A DNA stretch of 64,000 nt from an uncultured Clostridia bacterium (GCA_947627205.1 CANQVE010000002.1:62001-126000); one strand, 5' to 3'. Numbered from the stretch's first letter, positions 1 through 10,131 are shown. Numbers and translations: made by a program. Notes: a model not told the origin generated them from the letters alone.

Positions 1-2
1 AG

Positions 3-356
3 TTAGCGCTGACATATCCGAAAAGACAGCCTTGTCCCGCGAAAAAGCTATCTCTGACAGAAGTCGGAACGCTTACTTTTGAAAAACCCGATGAAGAAGT
101 TTTCGACTGTCTTAGAGCCGCAAAAAAGGCGATAAAAATGGGCGGAAACGCGCCGTGTATCATAAACTGCGCGAACGAAGCGGCTGTTTCACTTTTTTTA
201 AACGACAAGATAGGTTTTCTTGATATAGGAAGCGCAGTTGAAGATGCGCTTTCCGATGTTAAATTTATAAAAGATCCGTCGCTCGAAGAAATACTTGAAA
301 CAAAACGAGCCGCGGAGAATTATGTTTATTCAAAATTCAAACAGGGGGAAATATGA
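3..356 (+). CDS. dxr: 1-deoxy-D-xylulose 5-phosphate reductoisomerase, C-terminal part
   Basis: Partial gene cut by the left edge; the frame is open from base 3 to the TGA at 354-356. The enzyme turns DXP into 2-C-methyl-D-erythritol 4-phosphate with NADPH, the committed step of the MEP isoprenoid pathway. The visible part holds LALTYPKR, the family motif near the start of the C-terminal domain, and the conserved NCANEAAVSLFL helix region. It overlaps rseP by 4 bases (ATGA). The dxr-rseP-ispG order is usual in Firmicutes and supports the call. Confidence 0.95.
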   Translation, partial: LALTYPKRQPCPAKKLSLTEVGTLTFEKPDEEVFDCLRAAKKAIKMGGNAPCIINCANEAAVSLFLNDKIGFLDIGSAVEDALSDVKFIKDPSLEEILETKRAAENYVYSKFKQGEI

Positions 357-1426
357 CTTTTCTTTCAATCATAATAACAATTCTGGTTTTTTGCGTTATC
401 ATAATGCTTCATGAGTTGGGGCATTTCATTGCGGCAAAGGCTTGCGGAATTTATGTAAAAGAGTTCGCTTTCGGAATGGGACCTGCGATATTCCGCAAAA
501 AGGGAAAAGAAACGGAATTTGTCGTTCGTGCGTTTCCCGTAGGCGGTTTTTGCGCGTTTGAAGATGATTTTGACGACGGCACTCCAAAGCCTGTTGAAAT
601 GCAAAATCCTCGCGCTTATAACAGACGTCCTGTCTGGCAGAGAATTATAGTTATCATATCAGGTCCGCTTATGAACCTTATTTTAGGCTTTTTAGTCGTC
701 GTTATTTCGCTATGTGCTTCGGAAGCAATGGCTTCTACAACTATAGCCCAATTCCGCGAGCAGAGCGTCAGCAACAGTACGCTTATGGTAAATGATGAGA
801 TTTTGAGTATAGACGGACTTCCTATCTATTCAACATCCGATATAACCTATAAGCTCCAGAACAGCGACAGAAAAAATGCCGAGGGAAATCTTGTATATGA
901 CTTTGTCGTAAAAAGGAACGGAGAAAAAATAACTCTGAAAGACGTCGAATTTATGACAACAACAAATGAGGACGGTTCAACAGGTGTTTATTTTGACTTT
1001 TACGTTTATCGGCTCGAAAAGAATTTTGTAAATGTTATAACACAAGGCTTTCGCGAAAGCCTTTCGACGGCAAGGATCATTATTCTCTCACTGTTTGATA
1101 TGATAACGGGAAAATACGGTATAAATGACCTCTCCGGACCGATAGGCGTAGGCTCTGTAATAACAGAAGCGGTGACGCATTATACCCTTGCCGAATTTTT
1201 GAGCATAGTATCGCTTATTTCAATAAACGTCGGCATATTCAATCTTATCCCCATACCCGCGCTGGACGGATGTAAACTTATATTCCTGCTCATTGAGCTT
1301 ATCATAAGAAAGCCCGTAAAGCCTCAGATAGAGGGAGCAGTGAATTTTGTAGGATTTGCGGCGCTGTTTTTGCTTATGATAGCCGTTACGTTCAATGATA
1401 TAGCAAGGCTTGCGGGAGGAGCTTAA
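353..1426 (+). CDS. rseP: RIP site-2 metalloprotease RseP/RasP
   Basis: Membrane zinc protease that cuts transmembrane segments of anti-sigma factors and signal-peptide remnants. The zinc motif HELGH is at residues 20-24 inside the first membrane helix. A PDZ-like region lies around residues 125-210, and the second conserved motif (NLIPIPALDG) is near residue 300 before the last helices. The length of 357 aa fits bacterial RseP. The start overlaps the dxr stop as ATGA, implying translational coupling. It stands between the MEP genes dxr and ispG. Confidence 0.95.
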   Translation: MTFLSIIITILVFCVIIMLHELGHFIAAKACGIYVKEFAFGMGPAIFRKKGKETEFVVRAFPVGGFCAFEDDFDDGTPKPVEMQNPRAYNRRPVWQRIIVIISGPLMNLILGFLVVVISLCASEAMASTTIAQFREQSVSNSTLMVNDEILSIDGLPIYSTSDITYKLQNSDRKNAEGNLVYDFVVKRNGEKITLKDVEFMTTTNEDGSTGVYFDFYVYRLEKNFVNVITQGFRESLSTARIIILSLFDMITGKYGINDLSGPIGVGSVITEAVTHYTLAEFLSIVSLISINVGIFNLIPIPALDGCKLIFLLIELIIRKPVKPQIEGAVNFVGFAALFLLMIAVTFNDIARLAGGA

Positions 1427-1427
1427 C

Positions 1428-2456
1428 TTGAAAACTGTTAAAGTCGGAAATATTGCTCTCGGAAACGGGAAAATTTACGTTCAGTCAATGCTTAATATTC
1501 CTGCCGACGATATTGAAAACAGCGTAAAACAGGCTGTAGAACTTGAAAAAGCAGGCTGTGAGATAATACGCGCGGCAGTACCGAAAATCGAAAACGCAGA
1601 GCTAATTTATGCCTTAAAAAACGCGGTATCCGTTCCGATAGTTGCGGATATTCATTTTGACTATAAGATAGCTTTGGCGTGTGTTGAAGCGGGAGTTGAC
1701 AAGATACGCATAAATCCCGGAAATATCGGTTCTGACGACAGAGTAAAGGCTGTCGCAGGTGCTTGTAAAGCAAAAAACATTCCCATAAGAATAGGCGTAA
1801 ATTCGGGTTCACTTGAAAAAAGCCTGCTTGAAAAATACGGAAGTCCTACGGCAGAAGCGCTTGTAGAAAGCGCTTTAGGTCATGTCAGACTGCTGAATAA
1901 ATTTGACTTTGACGATATTGTGATAAGCATAAAATCTTCAAACGTAAAACTTATGATAAGCGCATACAGACTTCTCGCACAGCAAACCAATTATCCGCTT
2001 CATCTCGGCGTTACGGAAGCAGGAACAGAGCGAATGGGGCTTATAAAATCGGCTATAGGTATAGGCTCTCTTCTTTGCGACGGGATAGGCGATACTATCC
2101 GCGTTTCACTTACGGCAGATCCCGTGCAGGAAGTTTATGCGGGAAAAGATATTTTAAAAGCCTGCGGGCTGGGAAAAGGTGCGGAGATAGTTTCATGCCC
2201 GACCTGCGGAAGAACGAAAATTGACCTTATTTCTCTTGCAAATAAAGTTGAAGATATGCTGAAAACAGTAGACAAACCGATAAAAGTCGCTGTCATGGGC
2301 TGTGCGGTAAACGGTCCGGGTGAAGCAAGAGAAGCCGACGTCGGTATTGCGGGAGGAAGCGGAGAGGGCCTTATTTTCAGAAAAGGACAAGTCCTGCGAA
2401 AAGTTCCCGAGGACAGGCTTCTTGAAGAACTTAAAAAGGAAATTGATAAACTGTAA
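1428..2456 (+). CDS. ispG: 4-hydroxy-3-methylbut-2-enyl diphosphate synthase
   Basis: Iron-sulfur enzyme of the MEP pathway converting MEcPP to HMBPP. The three cluster cysteines are visible: CPTC at residues 257-260 and MGCAVNGPGE with Cys at about 292. I chose the TTG at 1428 because GGGAGGAG ends 7 bases upstream; an in-frame TTG at 1410 would start inside rseP without a good ribosome site. The two genes overlap little or not at all. The protein is about 342 aa, normal for the single-domain bacterial form. Confidence 0.94.
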   Translation: MKTVKVGNIALGNGKIYVQSMLNIPADDIENSVKQAVELEKAGCEIIRAAVPKIENAELIYALKNAVSVPIVADIHFDYKIALACVEAGVDKIRINPGNIGSDDRVKAVAGACKAKNIPIRIGVNSGSLEKSLLEKYGSPTAEALVESALGHVRLLNKFDFDDIVISIKSSNVKLMISAYRLLAQQTNYPLHLGVTEAGTERMGLIKSAIGIGSLLCDGIGDTIRVSLTADPVQEVYAGKDILKACGLGKGAEIVSCPTCGRTKIDLISLANKVEDMLKTVDKPIKVAVMGCAVNGPGEAREADVGIAGGSGEGLIFRKGQVLRKVPEDRLLEELKKEIDKL

Positions 2457-2468
2457 AGGAAGAAATTT

Positions 2469-5400
2469 ATGGCAAAGTTGTTTGAATTGCTTGACAGCGT
2501 AAAGCTGCCCGAAAATATCGGGAACGGAACAGTGCTTAATATCGTCAGCAATAAGGAAAAAACAGATATAAAAATAAATCTTTCGCTTGATGAACTTACG
2601 CCTATGGCGGAGCTTTTTTCGGCATCTGAAATTATTTCCGCGGCAATAAAAGCCGAGGTCACTATTTATCCTAAATACCACGAAAGTCTGTTTGAAACTG
2701 ATTACATATATGAAATAATCGAACTTCTCAAAAAGAAGATGATATCGGTAAACGGCTATTTTGACGGCGCAAAGATAAACGACGACGGTTCGACCTTTGA
2801 AATAACGCTTAAAAACGGCGGTAAAAAAGTCCTTATGGGGCTGGGCATTGAAAACAGGATCCAGAACTATGTCCGCGGTTTTTTTGATAAACAGATAAAA
2901 GTTATATTGTCGTCGGAAAACGAGCTGGACATAGACGAATATATAAAGCAGGAAAACAGCACCCCGACAGAACAGATATCCATTTCTCCCGTTGAGGAAA
3001 AGAAGAGCGAGAAAAAGAGTTTTCGAGGCGGGCGTTCCAGAAATCCGCAGTTCTTGGAAAAACCTGTTGAAATAATTTTAGGCTTTGACCATGAAAAATT
3101 CGGTAAAAAAGCTATGCTCTTTTACGGAAAAGATAATTTCAAGTATCCCGAAAATATGTCCGAAAATTTTTCGGAAGCTGATGAAACGACCTTGTGGGGT
3201 ACTGTATTCGGCATTTCTGACGAAAAGACCTCGCGCGACGGAAAGACTTATATTTACAGCGCATATTTTTCGGATAAGACCTCTTCCGCGATACTTAAAA
3301 TATTAACAGGCGTTGAAAACAAAGACGTACTTACATCAAATGTTGCTGTCGGGAAAACTATTTTAGCAACAGGAAAATTTGAACAGGACAACTTTACTCA
3401 TAAGATAAATTTCCGCCCAAGCTCTATGGCGCTTATTGAACCTCTCGGCAGATATGATACCGCAGAGCAAAAGCGTGTCGAGCTTCACATGCATACAAAG
3501 ATGTCCGATATGGACGCGGTTTCTTCCGCTGATGATCTTATAAAACAGGCTAATGCATGGGGACATCCCGCTGTGGCTATCACAGACCACGGAAATCTCC
3601 AGAGCTATCCGTTGGCTATGAAAACGATCGAATCGCTCAATGCAAAAGGCTCAAAAATGAAGATGATCTACGGAGTAGAAGCCTATTTTGTAAATGACGG
3701 CGGCGTGCTTGTAAGCGGTTTGGACGATTATCCTGCAAATGACGAGATAGTGGTATTTGACATTGAAACAACGGGACTTTCCGCAAAATACGACAGAATA
3801 ACGGAAATAGGCGCTGTAAAACTTAAAAACCGCGAAATTGTCGAAGAATTTCAGACATTTGTAGATCCCGGAATGTCTATCCCCGCACCTATAACCGAGC
3901 TTACGGGAATAACCGACGCAATGGTCGAAAACGCACCCTCGGAAGACGAGGCGCTGAAAGCATTTATAAAATTTGCGGGAAAGAGCGTTCTTGTCGCGCA
4001 TAATGCTTCTTTTGATACTTCGTTTATAAAAGAAGCGGCTGAACGCTGCGGAATTGAGTATAAATTCGGGTATATTGACACCATACCACTTTGTAAAGCG
4101 GTATTGCCTAATCTTAAAAAGTACAAGCTCGATATAGTTGCAAAAGAATATAAGCTCGGTGATTTTAATCATCACCGTGCGATCGACGACGCAAAAATGC
4201 TTTGTCAGATCTTTCTTCACATTATTGCCGACGCAGAAAAGAACGGAAAACTTGAAAAGCTCGGCGATTTCAACAAACTGTTTTCAACGGTCGATGTAAA
4301 GAAACTCCCGACTTATCACATGATAATCCTTGTTAAAAACAAGATCGGTCTTAAAAACCTATACAAACTTGTGTCCATTTCAAACCTTGAATATTTTTAT
4401 AAAAAGCCGAGGATACCGCTTTCCGAATTGCAGAAATACCGTGAGGGGCTTATAATAGGTTCAGCCTGCGAGGCAGGAGAGCTTTTCAGAGCAATTCTTG
4501 ACGATAAGTCCGAAGAAGAGATCGAAAAGATCGCTTCCGTATATGATTATTATGAGATACAGCCTATCTGTAACAACAGGTTTATTGTGCGCGAGGGAAA
4601 GGTAAACGACGACGAGGAATTAAAAGACATAAACAGAAAGATCGTTGCTCTTGCCGAGAAACATAAAAAGCTCTGCGTGGCGACCTGCGACGTACATTTC
4701 AAAGATAAAGAGGACGGAATTTTCAGAAAGATACTCCAGGCGGGACAGGGCTATAAAGACGCCGATAATCAGGCGGATCTCTATTTCAGAACTACAGACG
4801 AAATGCTGAAAGAATTTGATTATCTCGGAGAAGAAAAGGCTTTTGAGGTCGTTGTTACAAATACGAATAAAATAGCAGATATGATTGACAGTGACATCAG
4901 ACCGATCCCCAAGGGAACTTATACGCCGTTTATAGAGGGCGCCGAGCAGGAACTTCAAGATTTGTGCTGGAGCAGGGCGAACGCATGGTATAAAGAGGAC
5001 GGAAAACCCCTCCCCGAAATAGTTGACACCCGTCTAAAGCGCGAGCTTGAATCAATCATTAAATATGGATTTTCCGTGCTTTACATTATAGCTCAGAAGC
5101 TGGTAAAATATTCCGAGGATAATGGTTATCTTGTTGGTTCGAGAGGATCTGTAGGTTCTTCGTTTGTTGCCATTATGGCAGGAATTTCCGAGGTAAACCC
5201 GCTCGCACCGCATTATCGCTGTCCGAAATGCCGTCACTCGGAGTTTATTACAGACGGCTCGATAGGCTCTGGATTTGACCTGCCGCCTAAAAATTGTCCG
5301 AATTGCGATATTGAAATGATACGCGACGGACACGATATCCCGTTTGAAACATTCCTTGGATTTAAAGGCGATAAACAGCCCGATATTGACCTTAATTTCT

Positions 5401-6809
5401 CGGGCGAAGTACAAGGAAAAGTCCATAGATATACCGAAGAGCTTTTCGGAAAAGACCACGTTTTCAAGGCCGGAACAATTTCTGCTGTTCAGGAAAAGAC
5501 AGCATACGGTTTTGTGAAAAAGTACAGCGAAGAACGCGGGTTAGATATAAACGACGCAGAAATAGAAAGGCTTGCAAAAGGCTGCACCGACGTAAAAAGA
5601 ACAACTTCTCAGCACCCCGGCGGAATGGTCGTTGTACCTAACGACTACGAGGTATACGACTTTACCCCCGTACAGCACCCCGCCGACAAGACCGAAAGCG
5701 ATATGATTACAACGCATTTCGACTTCCATGCTCTTCACGATACGATTTTAAAGCTCGACGAACTCGGGCATGATGTTCCGACATTGTATAAACATCTTGA
5801 AGATATGACGGGCATGAAAATTGCTGATGTTCCGACGACAGATCCCGATGTCTACAAGCTCTTTGTATCTACCGAACCGCTTAAACTTTTAGACGATATA
5901 GGCGTAAGCTGCGGAACGCTCGGTATACCCGAATTTGGCACGAACTTTGCTATGCAGATGCTTCAGGACGCACAGCCGAAAAACTTTTCCGACTTGTTGC
6001 AGATATCGGGACTTTCACACGGCACGGACGTATGGCTTGGAAACGCACAGGATCTTATCAAAAGCGGAACATGTACAATTTCAAATGTTATAGGAACGCG
6101 CGACAGCATAATGACTTATCTTATGCATAAAGGGCTTGATCCGTCAATGGCGTTTAATATCATGGAAATAACCAGAAAAGGAAACGCTCGGGAAAAATTT
6201 GACGATAAAATATACAAGGCGTTTAAGGACAACAATGTTCCCGACTGGTATGTCGAGAGCTGTAAAAAGATAAAGTATATGTTCCCGAAAGCACATGCGG
6301 CGGCATACGTAACGGCGGCTGTAAAACTTGGCTGGTTCAAGATACATAAACCCACGGAATTTTATGCCGCGACGCTTACAAAGCATACAAACAACCTTGA
6401 GCTTGATACAATTCTTAAAGGAAAAGGCGCGGTAAAACAGAGAATACAAGAAATAAAAGCAATGCCAAAACCGTCCGCAAAAGAAGAAGATACGCTTGAC
6501 GCACTGTATCTCGTATATGAAATGCTCTCGCGCGGAATAGAAGTCCTGCCTGTTGACGCAAGAAAATCAAACGCTCTTACATATTCCATAGAGGACGGAA
6601 AACTCAGAATGCCTTTCCTTGCGGTCGCGGGCTGCGGCGAAAGCGCGGCGATAAAGCTCCGCGAAACCATAGATATGGACGAAAACGCTTGTATTGATGA
6701 TATCAAATCGGCGAGCGGAGTAAACTCAAACGTCATAGATAGGCTCAAAGAAATGGGTGCATTTGACGGCTTCCAACAGTCTGCACAGTTTACGTTGTTT
6801 GATATGTAA
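2469..6809 (+). CDS. polC: DNA polymerase III alpha subunit, Gram-positive PolC type
   Basis: Replicative polymerase with built-in proofreading, 1446 aa as in other PolC proteins. In order: N-terminal and OB region (1 to about 330), PHP domain beginning with HMHT near residue 339 and carrying AITDHGN, DnaQ-like 3'-5' exonuclease with FDIETTGL near 428 inserted in PHP, a zinc-binding CPKC...CPNC segment around 917-945, and the polymerase active site PDIDLNF near 970. The start has the ribosome site GGAAG 7 bases upstream and follows ispG by 12 bases. PolC marks the Firmicutes lineage. Confidence 0.98.
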   Translation: MAKLFELLDSVKLPENIGNGTVLNIVSNKEKTDIKINLSLDELTPMAELFSASEIISAAIKAEVTIYPKYHESLFETDYIYEIIELLKKKMISVNGYFDGAKINDDGSTFEITLKNGGKKVLMGLGIENRIQNYVRGFFDKQIKVILSSENELDIDEYIKQENSTPTEQISISPVEEKKSEKKSFRGGRSRNPQFLEKPVEIILGFDHEKFGKKAMLFYGKDNFKYPENMSENFSEADETTLWGTVFGISDEKTSRDGKTYIYSAYFSDKTSSAILKILTGVENKDVLTSNVAVGKTILATGKFEQDNFTHKINFRPSSMALIEPLGRYDTAEQKRVELHMHTKMSDMDAVSSADDLIKQANAWGHPAVAITDHGNLQSYPLAMKTIESLNAKGSKMKMIYGVEAYFVNDGGVLVSGLDDYPANDEIVVFDIETTGLSAKYDRITEIGAVKLKNREIVEEFQTFVDPGMSIPAPITELTGITDAMVENAPSEDEALKAFIKFAGKSVLVAHNASFDTSFIKEAAERCGIEYKFGYIDTIPLCKAVLPNLKKYKLDIVAKEYKLGDFNHHRAIDDAKMLCQIFLHIIADAEKNGKLEKLGDFNKLFSTVDVKKLPTYHMIILVKNKIGLKNLYKLVSISNLEYFYKKPRIPLSELQKYREGLIIGSACEAGELFRAILDDKSEEEIEKIASVYDYYEIQPICNNRFIVREGKVNDDEELKDINRKIVALAEKHKKLCVATCDVHFKDKEDGIFRKILQAGQGYKDADNQADLYFRTTDEMLKEFDYLGEEKAFEVVVTNTNKIADMIDSDIRPIPKGTYTPFIEGAEQELQDLCWSRANAWYKEDGKPLPEIVDTRLKRELESIIKYGFSVLYIIAQKLVKYSEDNGYLVGSRGSVGSSFVAIMAGISEVNPLAPHYRCPKCRHSEFITDGSIGSGFDLPPKNCPNCDIEMIRDGHDIPFETFLGFKGDKQPDIDLNFSGEVQGKVHRYTEELFGKDHVFKAGTISAVQEKTAYGFVKKYSEERGLDINDAEIERLAKGCTDVKRTTSQHPGGMVVVPNDYEVYDFTPVQHPADKTESDMITTHFDFHALHDTILKLDELGHDVPTLYKHLEDMTGMKIADVPTTDPDVYKLFVSTEPLKLLDDIGVSCGTLGIPEFGTNFAMQMLQDAQPKNFSDLLQISGLSHGTDVWLGNAQDLIKSGTCTISNVIGTRDSIMTYLMHKGLDPSMAFNIMEITRKGNAREKFDDKIYKAFKDNNVPDWYVESCKKIKYMFPKAHAAAYVTAAVKLGWFKIHKPTEFYAATLTKHTNNLELDTILKGKGAVKQRIQEIKAMPKPSAKEEDTLDALYLVYEMLSRGIEVLPVDARKSNALTYSIEDGKLRMPFLAVAGCGESAAIKLRETIDMDENACIDDIKSASGVNSNVIDRLKEMGAFDGFQQSAQFTLFDM

Positions 6810-6828
6810 TTTTCAACATTGTTGAAAA
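6810..6828 (+). terminator. Possible weak terminator hairpin after polC
   Basis: TTTTCAAC-ATT-GTTGAAAA directly follows the polC stop. The stem is AT-rich, the loop is only 3 bases, and no T-run follows, so termination here is uncertain. Confidence 0.3.
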
Positions 6829-6862
6829 TAAAAGTGCGTTTTGCTGAAATAACTTTTGGTTA

Positions 6863-6891
6863 TTGACAAAACCGATAAAAAATGTTATTAT
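6863..6891 (+). promoter_or_regulatory. Promoter of the histidine operon
   Basis: TTGACA at 6863-6868, a 17-base spacer, and TATTAT at 6886-6891. It is the only strong promoter seen ahead of the nine his genes and lies about 75 bases before the hisZ start. Confidence 0.75.
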
Positions 6892-6927
6892 GTTAGTGTG
6901 ATACTATGTTATTGTGTTAGCACGATA
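6883..6927 (+). repeat. Tandem 21-bp imperfect direct repeat at the his promoter, candidate operator
   Basis: Bases 6883-6903 and 6907-6927 match at 17 of 21 positions with a 24-base period. The first copy overlaps the -10 box. An inverted repeat TAGT-N5-ACTA lies at 6894-6906. The position over the -10 and start site fits a repressor operator. A histidine regulator of the TrpR-like HisR/YerC type, known in Firmicutes, is one possibility, but no such gene is in the window. Confidence 0.45.
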
Positions 6928-6966
6928 AAGTGTTTGAAAAAGACAAAAATAAAAGGAGCAGGGAAC

Positions 6967-8172
6967 TTGAAACGAAATGATTTGCTTACTCCCGAGGGAA
7001 CGCGGGATCTGCTTTTTGAAGAATGCGCAGCAAAGCGCGAGATCTCCGAGCGATTGACGGGATTGTTTGAAAGTTCGGGATATTCCGAGGTAATAACGCC
7101 CGGTCTGGAGTTCTTTGATGTGTTTAACGGCTATGTCCGTGATTTTCCGCAGGAGATGATGTACAAGCTCGTAGACGGAAAAAACAGGCTTATGGTTTTA
7201 AGACCTGACAGCACTATTCCGATCGCGAGACTTTGCGCAACAAGACTTAGAGATGAAAAACTCCCGCTGAAGCTGTTTTACAATCAGAACATCTACATGG
7301 TAAATCCTAAAGACAGCGGTCGGGATGACGAAATATCACAGTGCGGGATTGAAATACTCGGCGGAAAAAGCGATGCGGCAGATTTTGAAGCGCTGGTACT
7401 TGCGGCAAAAGCGCTTGAGATGTGCGACGAGGATTATAGAATAGAAATAGGCGATATGGGAATATTTGCGGAGCTTATGGCTGAGTATGAATGCAGCGTT
7501 GAGCTTGCCGTAAATACGCGCAGCTGGATAGAAACCAAAAATCTCCCGAAGCTCGACGAGGTTTATTCTTCGGAGAATATACCCGAAACCGATAAATGCT
7601 TTGCCGAGGCTTTTAGGGCTTTGCCGAGACTTTTCGGAGGCGTTGAAGTTCTGGAAAAGGCAAAGGAAGTTTTACACGGCGAGTTTTTTGACAAGAAACT
7701 TGAAAGCCTTGAGCAGCTTTACGAGGATTTGAGTAAAGTCATTCCGAAAGAGAAAATACGCGTAGATCTGGGACTTCTTAGCAGGAAGAATTATTATACG
7801 GGGATAATTTTCCGCGGTTATGTTGAGGGATACGGACAGCCTGCGCTTTCGGGAGGAAGATATGACAGATTGCTCGGAGATTTCGGCAGAGATGCGGGAG
7901 CTGTGGGTTTTGCGGTAAATGTCGAGGCGGTTGCGCGCGTTCTTTTGCAAAAAAGCGGCGAACGTTATAAAAAACATCCCAATGTTATAGTCTGGAGCGA
8001 AGAACCTGTTTTAGCTTTAAAACACTGTACAGAGCTTATTTCGGCAGGATACTGCGCGGTAAATTCCGTTTTAGGCACTATCGAAGAGACAAGGGAATAT
8101 GCAAAAGCTCATGGGATAAAACGCATTGATACAGCGGAAATTGACGGAAAAATCAAAAGCGAGGAAGTGTGA
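6967..8172 (+). CDS. hisZ: ATP phosphoribosyltransferase regulatory subunit
   Basis: HisZ resembles histidyl-tRNA synthetase without the anticodon domain and forms a complex with short-form HisG for the first step of histidine synthesis. The N-terminus LLTPEGTRDL and the class II-like blocks fit the family. I place the start at TTG 6967, preceded by AAAGGAG with 8 bases of spacing, giving 401 aa; an upstream in-frame ATG at 6856 lies before the promoter. HisZ is expected because the HisG that follows is the short type. Confidence 0.93.
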   Translation: MKRNDLLTPEGTRDLLFEECAAKREISERLTGLFESSGYSEVITPGLEFFDVFNGYVRDFPQEMMYKLVDGKNRLMVLRPDSTIPIARLCATRLRDEKLPLKLFYNQNIYMVNPKDSGRDDEISQCGIEILGGKSDAADFEALVLAAKALEMCDEDYRIEIGDMGIFAELMAEYECSVELAVNTRSWIETKNLPKLDEVYSSENIPETDKCFAEAFRALPRLFGGVEVLEKAKEVLHGEFFDKKLESLEQLYEDLSKVIPKEKIRVDLGLLSRKNYYTGIIFRGYVEGYGQPALSGGRYDRLLGDFGRDAGAVGFAVNVEAVARVLLQKSGERYKKHPNVIVWSEEPVLALKHCTELISAGYCAVNSVLGTIEETREYAKAHGIKRIDTAEIDGKIKSEEV

Positions 8173-8175
8173 GAA

Positions 8176-8811
8176 ATGGAAAACAGGAAACTGCGGATCG
8201 CTCTCACAAAAGGGAGAATAGAAGAAAAGGCTGTAAGCCTGCTTGAAGAAATAGGATATGACGTAACGGATCTAAGGGAAAAGGGAAGACGGCTTATTCT
8301 TTCGATACCCGACGAGGATATAGAAGTTGTCCTGGCAAAAGCGGCGGACGTAATTACTTATGTAGAACACGGCGTATGCGACCTCGGAGTTGTCGGAAAA
8401 GACACCATTATGGAACACGGCGGAAAGTTTTTTGAAATTGCCGATCTGAATTTCGGAAAGTGCAGATTTGCGCTTGCGGTCAAAAAAGGAACGGACTTTT
8501 TTGCGGGTTACGGGGTAAAAACAGTTGCGACAAAATACCCGAATGTCACGAGAAACTTTTTTGAGAAAAAAGGGATTGACGTTGACATTGTAAAAATTGA
8601 GGGTTCTGTTGAGCTTGCGCCGCTCGTGGGGCTTGCAGACGGAATAGTGGATATTGTAGAAACAGGAACAACGCTCAAAGAAAACGGTCTTGAGGTCTGC
8701 GAGGACGTAGCGTATATATCTGCCCGTCTTATAGTAAATACTGTAAGCCTAAAACTCAAACAAGAACGTATACAGGAAATTATAGATCTTATCGAGGAGA
8801 AATTGAAATGA
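8176..8811 (+). CDS. hisG: ATP phosphoribosyltransferase, short catalytic form
   Basis: Catalyses condensation of ATP and PRPP, the first and regulated step of histidine synthesis. At 211 aa it is the short form lacking the C-terminal regulatory domain, so it depends on HisZ encoded 3 bases upstream. The early ALTKGRI block and the PRPP-binding segment around DIVETGTTLKENGL are visible. It overlaps hisD by 4 bases. Confidence 0.96.
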   Translation: MENRKLRIALTKGRIEEKAVSLLEEIGYDVTDLREKGRRLILSIPDEDIEVVLAKAADVITYVEHGVCDLGVVGKDTIMEHGGKFFEIADLNFGKCRFALAVKKGTDFFAGYGVKTVATKYPNVTRNFFEKKGIDVDIVKIEGSVELAPLVGLADGIVDIVETGTTLKENGLEVCEDVAYISARLIVNTVSLKLKQERIQEIIDLIEEKLK

Positions 8812-10106
8812 TAAAGATAATAAAAGCAAACGGCGATGAAAAACGCTTTCTTGAAGAAGTGGAAAAACGCGCGGGAGAAGTAAATGCCGAAGTAGAGAAA
8901 ACCGTAAAGGGTATCCTTGCCGATGTAAAGGAAAACGGCGACAAAGCGGTAAAAGCCTATACGGCTAAATTCGACAGCCCGAACGCTCAGTATTACCGCG
9001 TTCCCGATGAGGCAATTCAAGATGCGCTCACCGAAGCAAACGAAAAATCTCCCGATTTCATAAATGCAATGCTGAACGCTGTCGAAAATATAACGGCATT
9101 TCACCAGAAACAAAAGCGCGAGGGCTTTTGCGTTACGGAGGAAAACGGTGTTATATTAGGTCAGCGCGTCAGAGGACTTGACAAGGTCGGACTTTATGTT
9201 CCCGGAGGAACTGCGGCTTATCCCTCGTCGGTACTTATGAACGCTATTCCCGCGAAAATTGCAGGAGTTAAAGAAGTGATAATGGTCACTCCTCCGCTTA
9301 AAGACGGAACAGCGAACAAGGATATCCTCGTTGCGGCGGCATTGTGCGGAGTGGACAGCATTTATCTTGCAGGAGGAGCGCAGGCTATTGCCGCTCTTGC
9401 ATACGGAACGGAAGAAATTCCGAGGGTGTCAAAGATAGTAGGACCGGGAAATATTTTTGTTGCAACTGCGAAAAAGCTGGTTTACGGAACTGTGGATATT
9501 GATATGGTCGCAGGTCCGAGCGAGATACTTGTTCTTGCCGACGACAGCGCAGATCCCGTATATCTTGCCGCAGACCTTATGTCACAGGCGGAGCATGACA
9601 GACTTGCGAGCGCGATTATGATAACCACGAGCATGGATATTGCCGAAAAAACAAAAGCCGAAATCGAACGCCAGAGCGCAGAGCTTTCACGCAGGGATAT
9701 TATCGAGGAATCACTGAAAAACTACGGCGGAATAATTGTCTGCGACGATATGGACTACGCGGTAGAAATAGCAAACAAGATAGCTCCCGAACATCTCGAA
9801 TGTGTCGTAAGAGATCCGATAAGGTATATAGGAAAGCTCGACAACGTTGGCTCGCTGTTTTTGGGAGAGTATTCTCCCGAACCTCTTGGCGATTATTACG
9901 CAGGTCCTAACCACGTTCTCCCGACAAGCGGCACAGCTAGATTTTATTCGCCTCTCGGAGTTGACAGCTTCGTAAAACGTTCGAGCTACATTTATTACAC
10001 AAAAGAAGCGCTTCTTGACGCGGCGGACGATATTATTCTCATTGCAAAGCGCGAACAGCTCACTGCTCACGCAAACTCTATCGAAGTAAGAAAAAACAAC
10101 GCCTGA
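8808..10106 (+). CDS. hisD: Histidinol dehydrogenase
   Basis: Zinc enzyme that oxidises L-histidinol twice to L-histidine with NAD. Family signatures include KVGLYVPGG, GPGNIFVATAKK, MSQAEHD (zinc-ligand region) and GPNHVLPT. The 432-aa length is normal. The start overlaps the hisG stop (ATGA), and hisB follows after 25 bases. Confidence 0.97.
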   Translation: MIKIIKANGDEKRFLEEVEKRAGEVNAEVEKTVKGILADVKENGDKAVKAYTAKFDSPNAQYYRVPDEAIQDALTEANEKSPDFINAMLNAVENITAFHQKQKREGFCVTEENGVILGQRVRGLDKVGLYVPGGTAAYPSSVLMNAIPAKIAGVKEVIMVTPPLKDGTANKDILVAAALCGVDSIYLAGGAQAIAALAYGTEEIPRVSKIVGPGNIFVATAKKLVYGTVDIDMVAGPSEILVLADDSADPVYLAADLMSQAEHDRLASAIMITTSMDIAEKTKAEIERQSAELSRRDIIEESLKNYGGIIVCDDMDYAVEIANKIAPEHLECVVRDPIRYIGKLDNVGSLFLGEYSPEPLGDYYAGPNHVLPTSGTARFYSPLGVDSFVKRSSYIYYTKEALLDAADDIILIAKREQLTAHANSIEVRKNNA

Positions 10107-10131
10107 TAATGAATGAAACGGAGGAAAAGTT

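Noticed and set aside
2135..2681. Long minus-strand open frames opposite ispG and polC
   Set aside because: Low-complexity Ser/Phe-rich translations typical of antisense shadows, with no ribosome sites or family resemblance.
6810..6966. T-box or other riboswitch before the his operon
   Set aside because: The leader from the promoter is about 70 bases and contains no T-box bulge or specifier stem.
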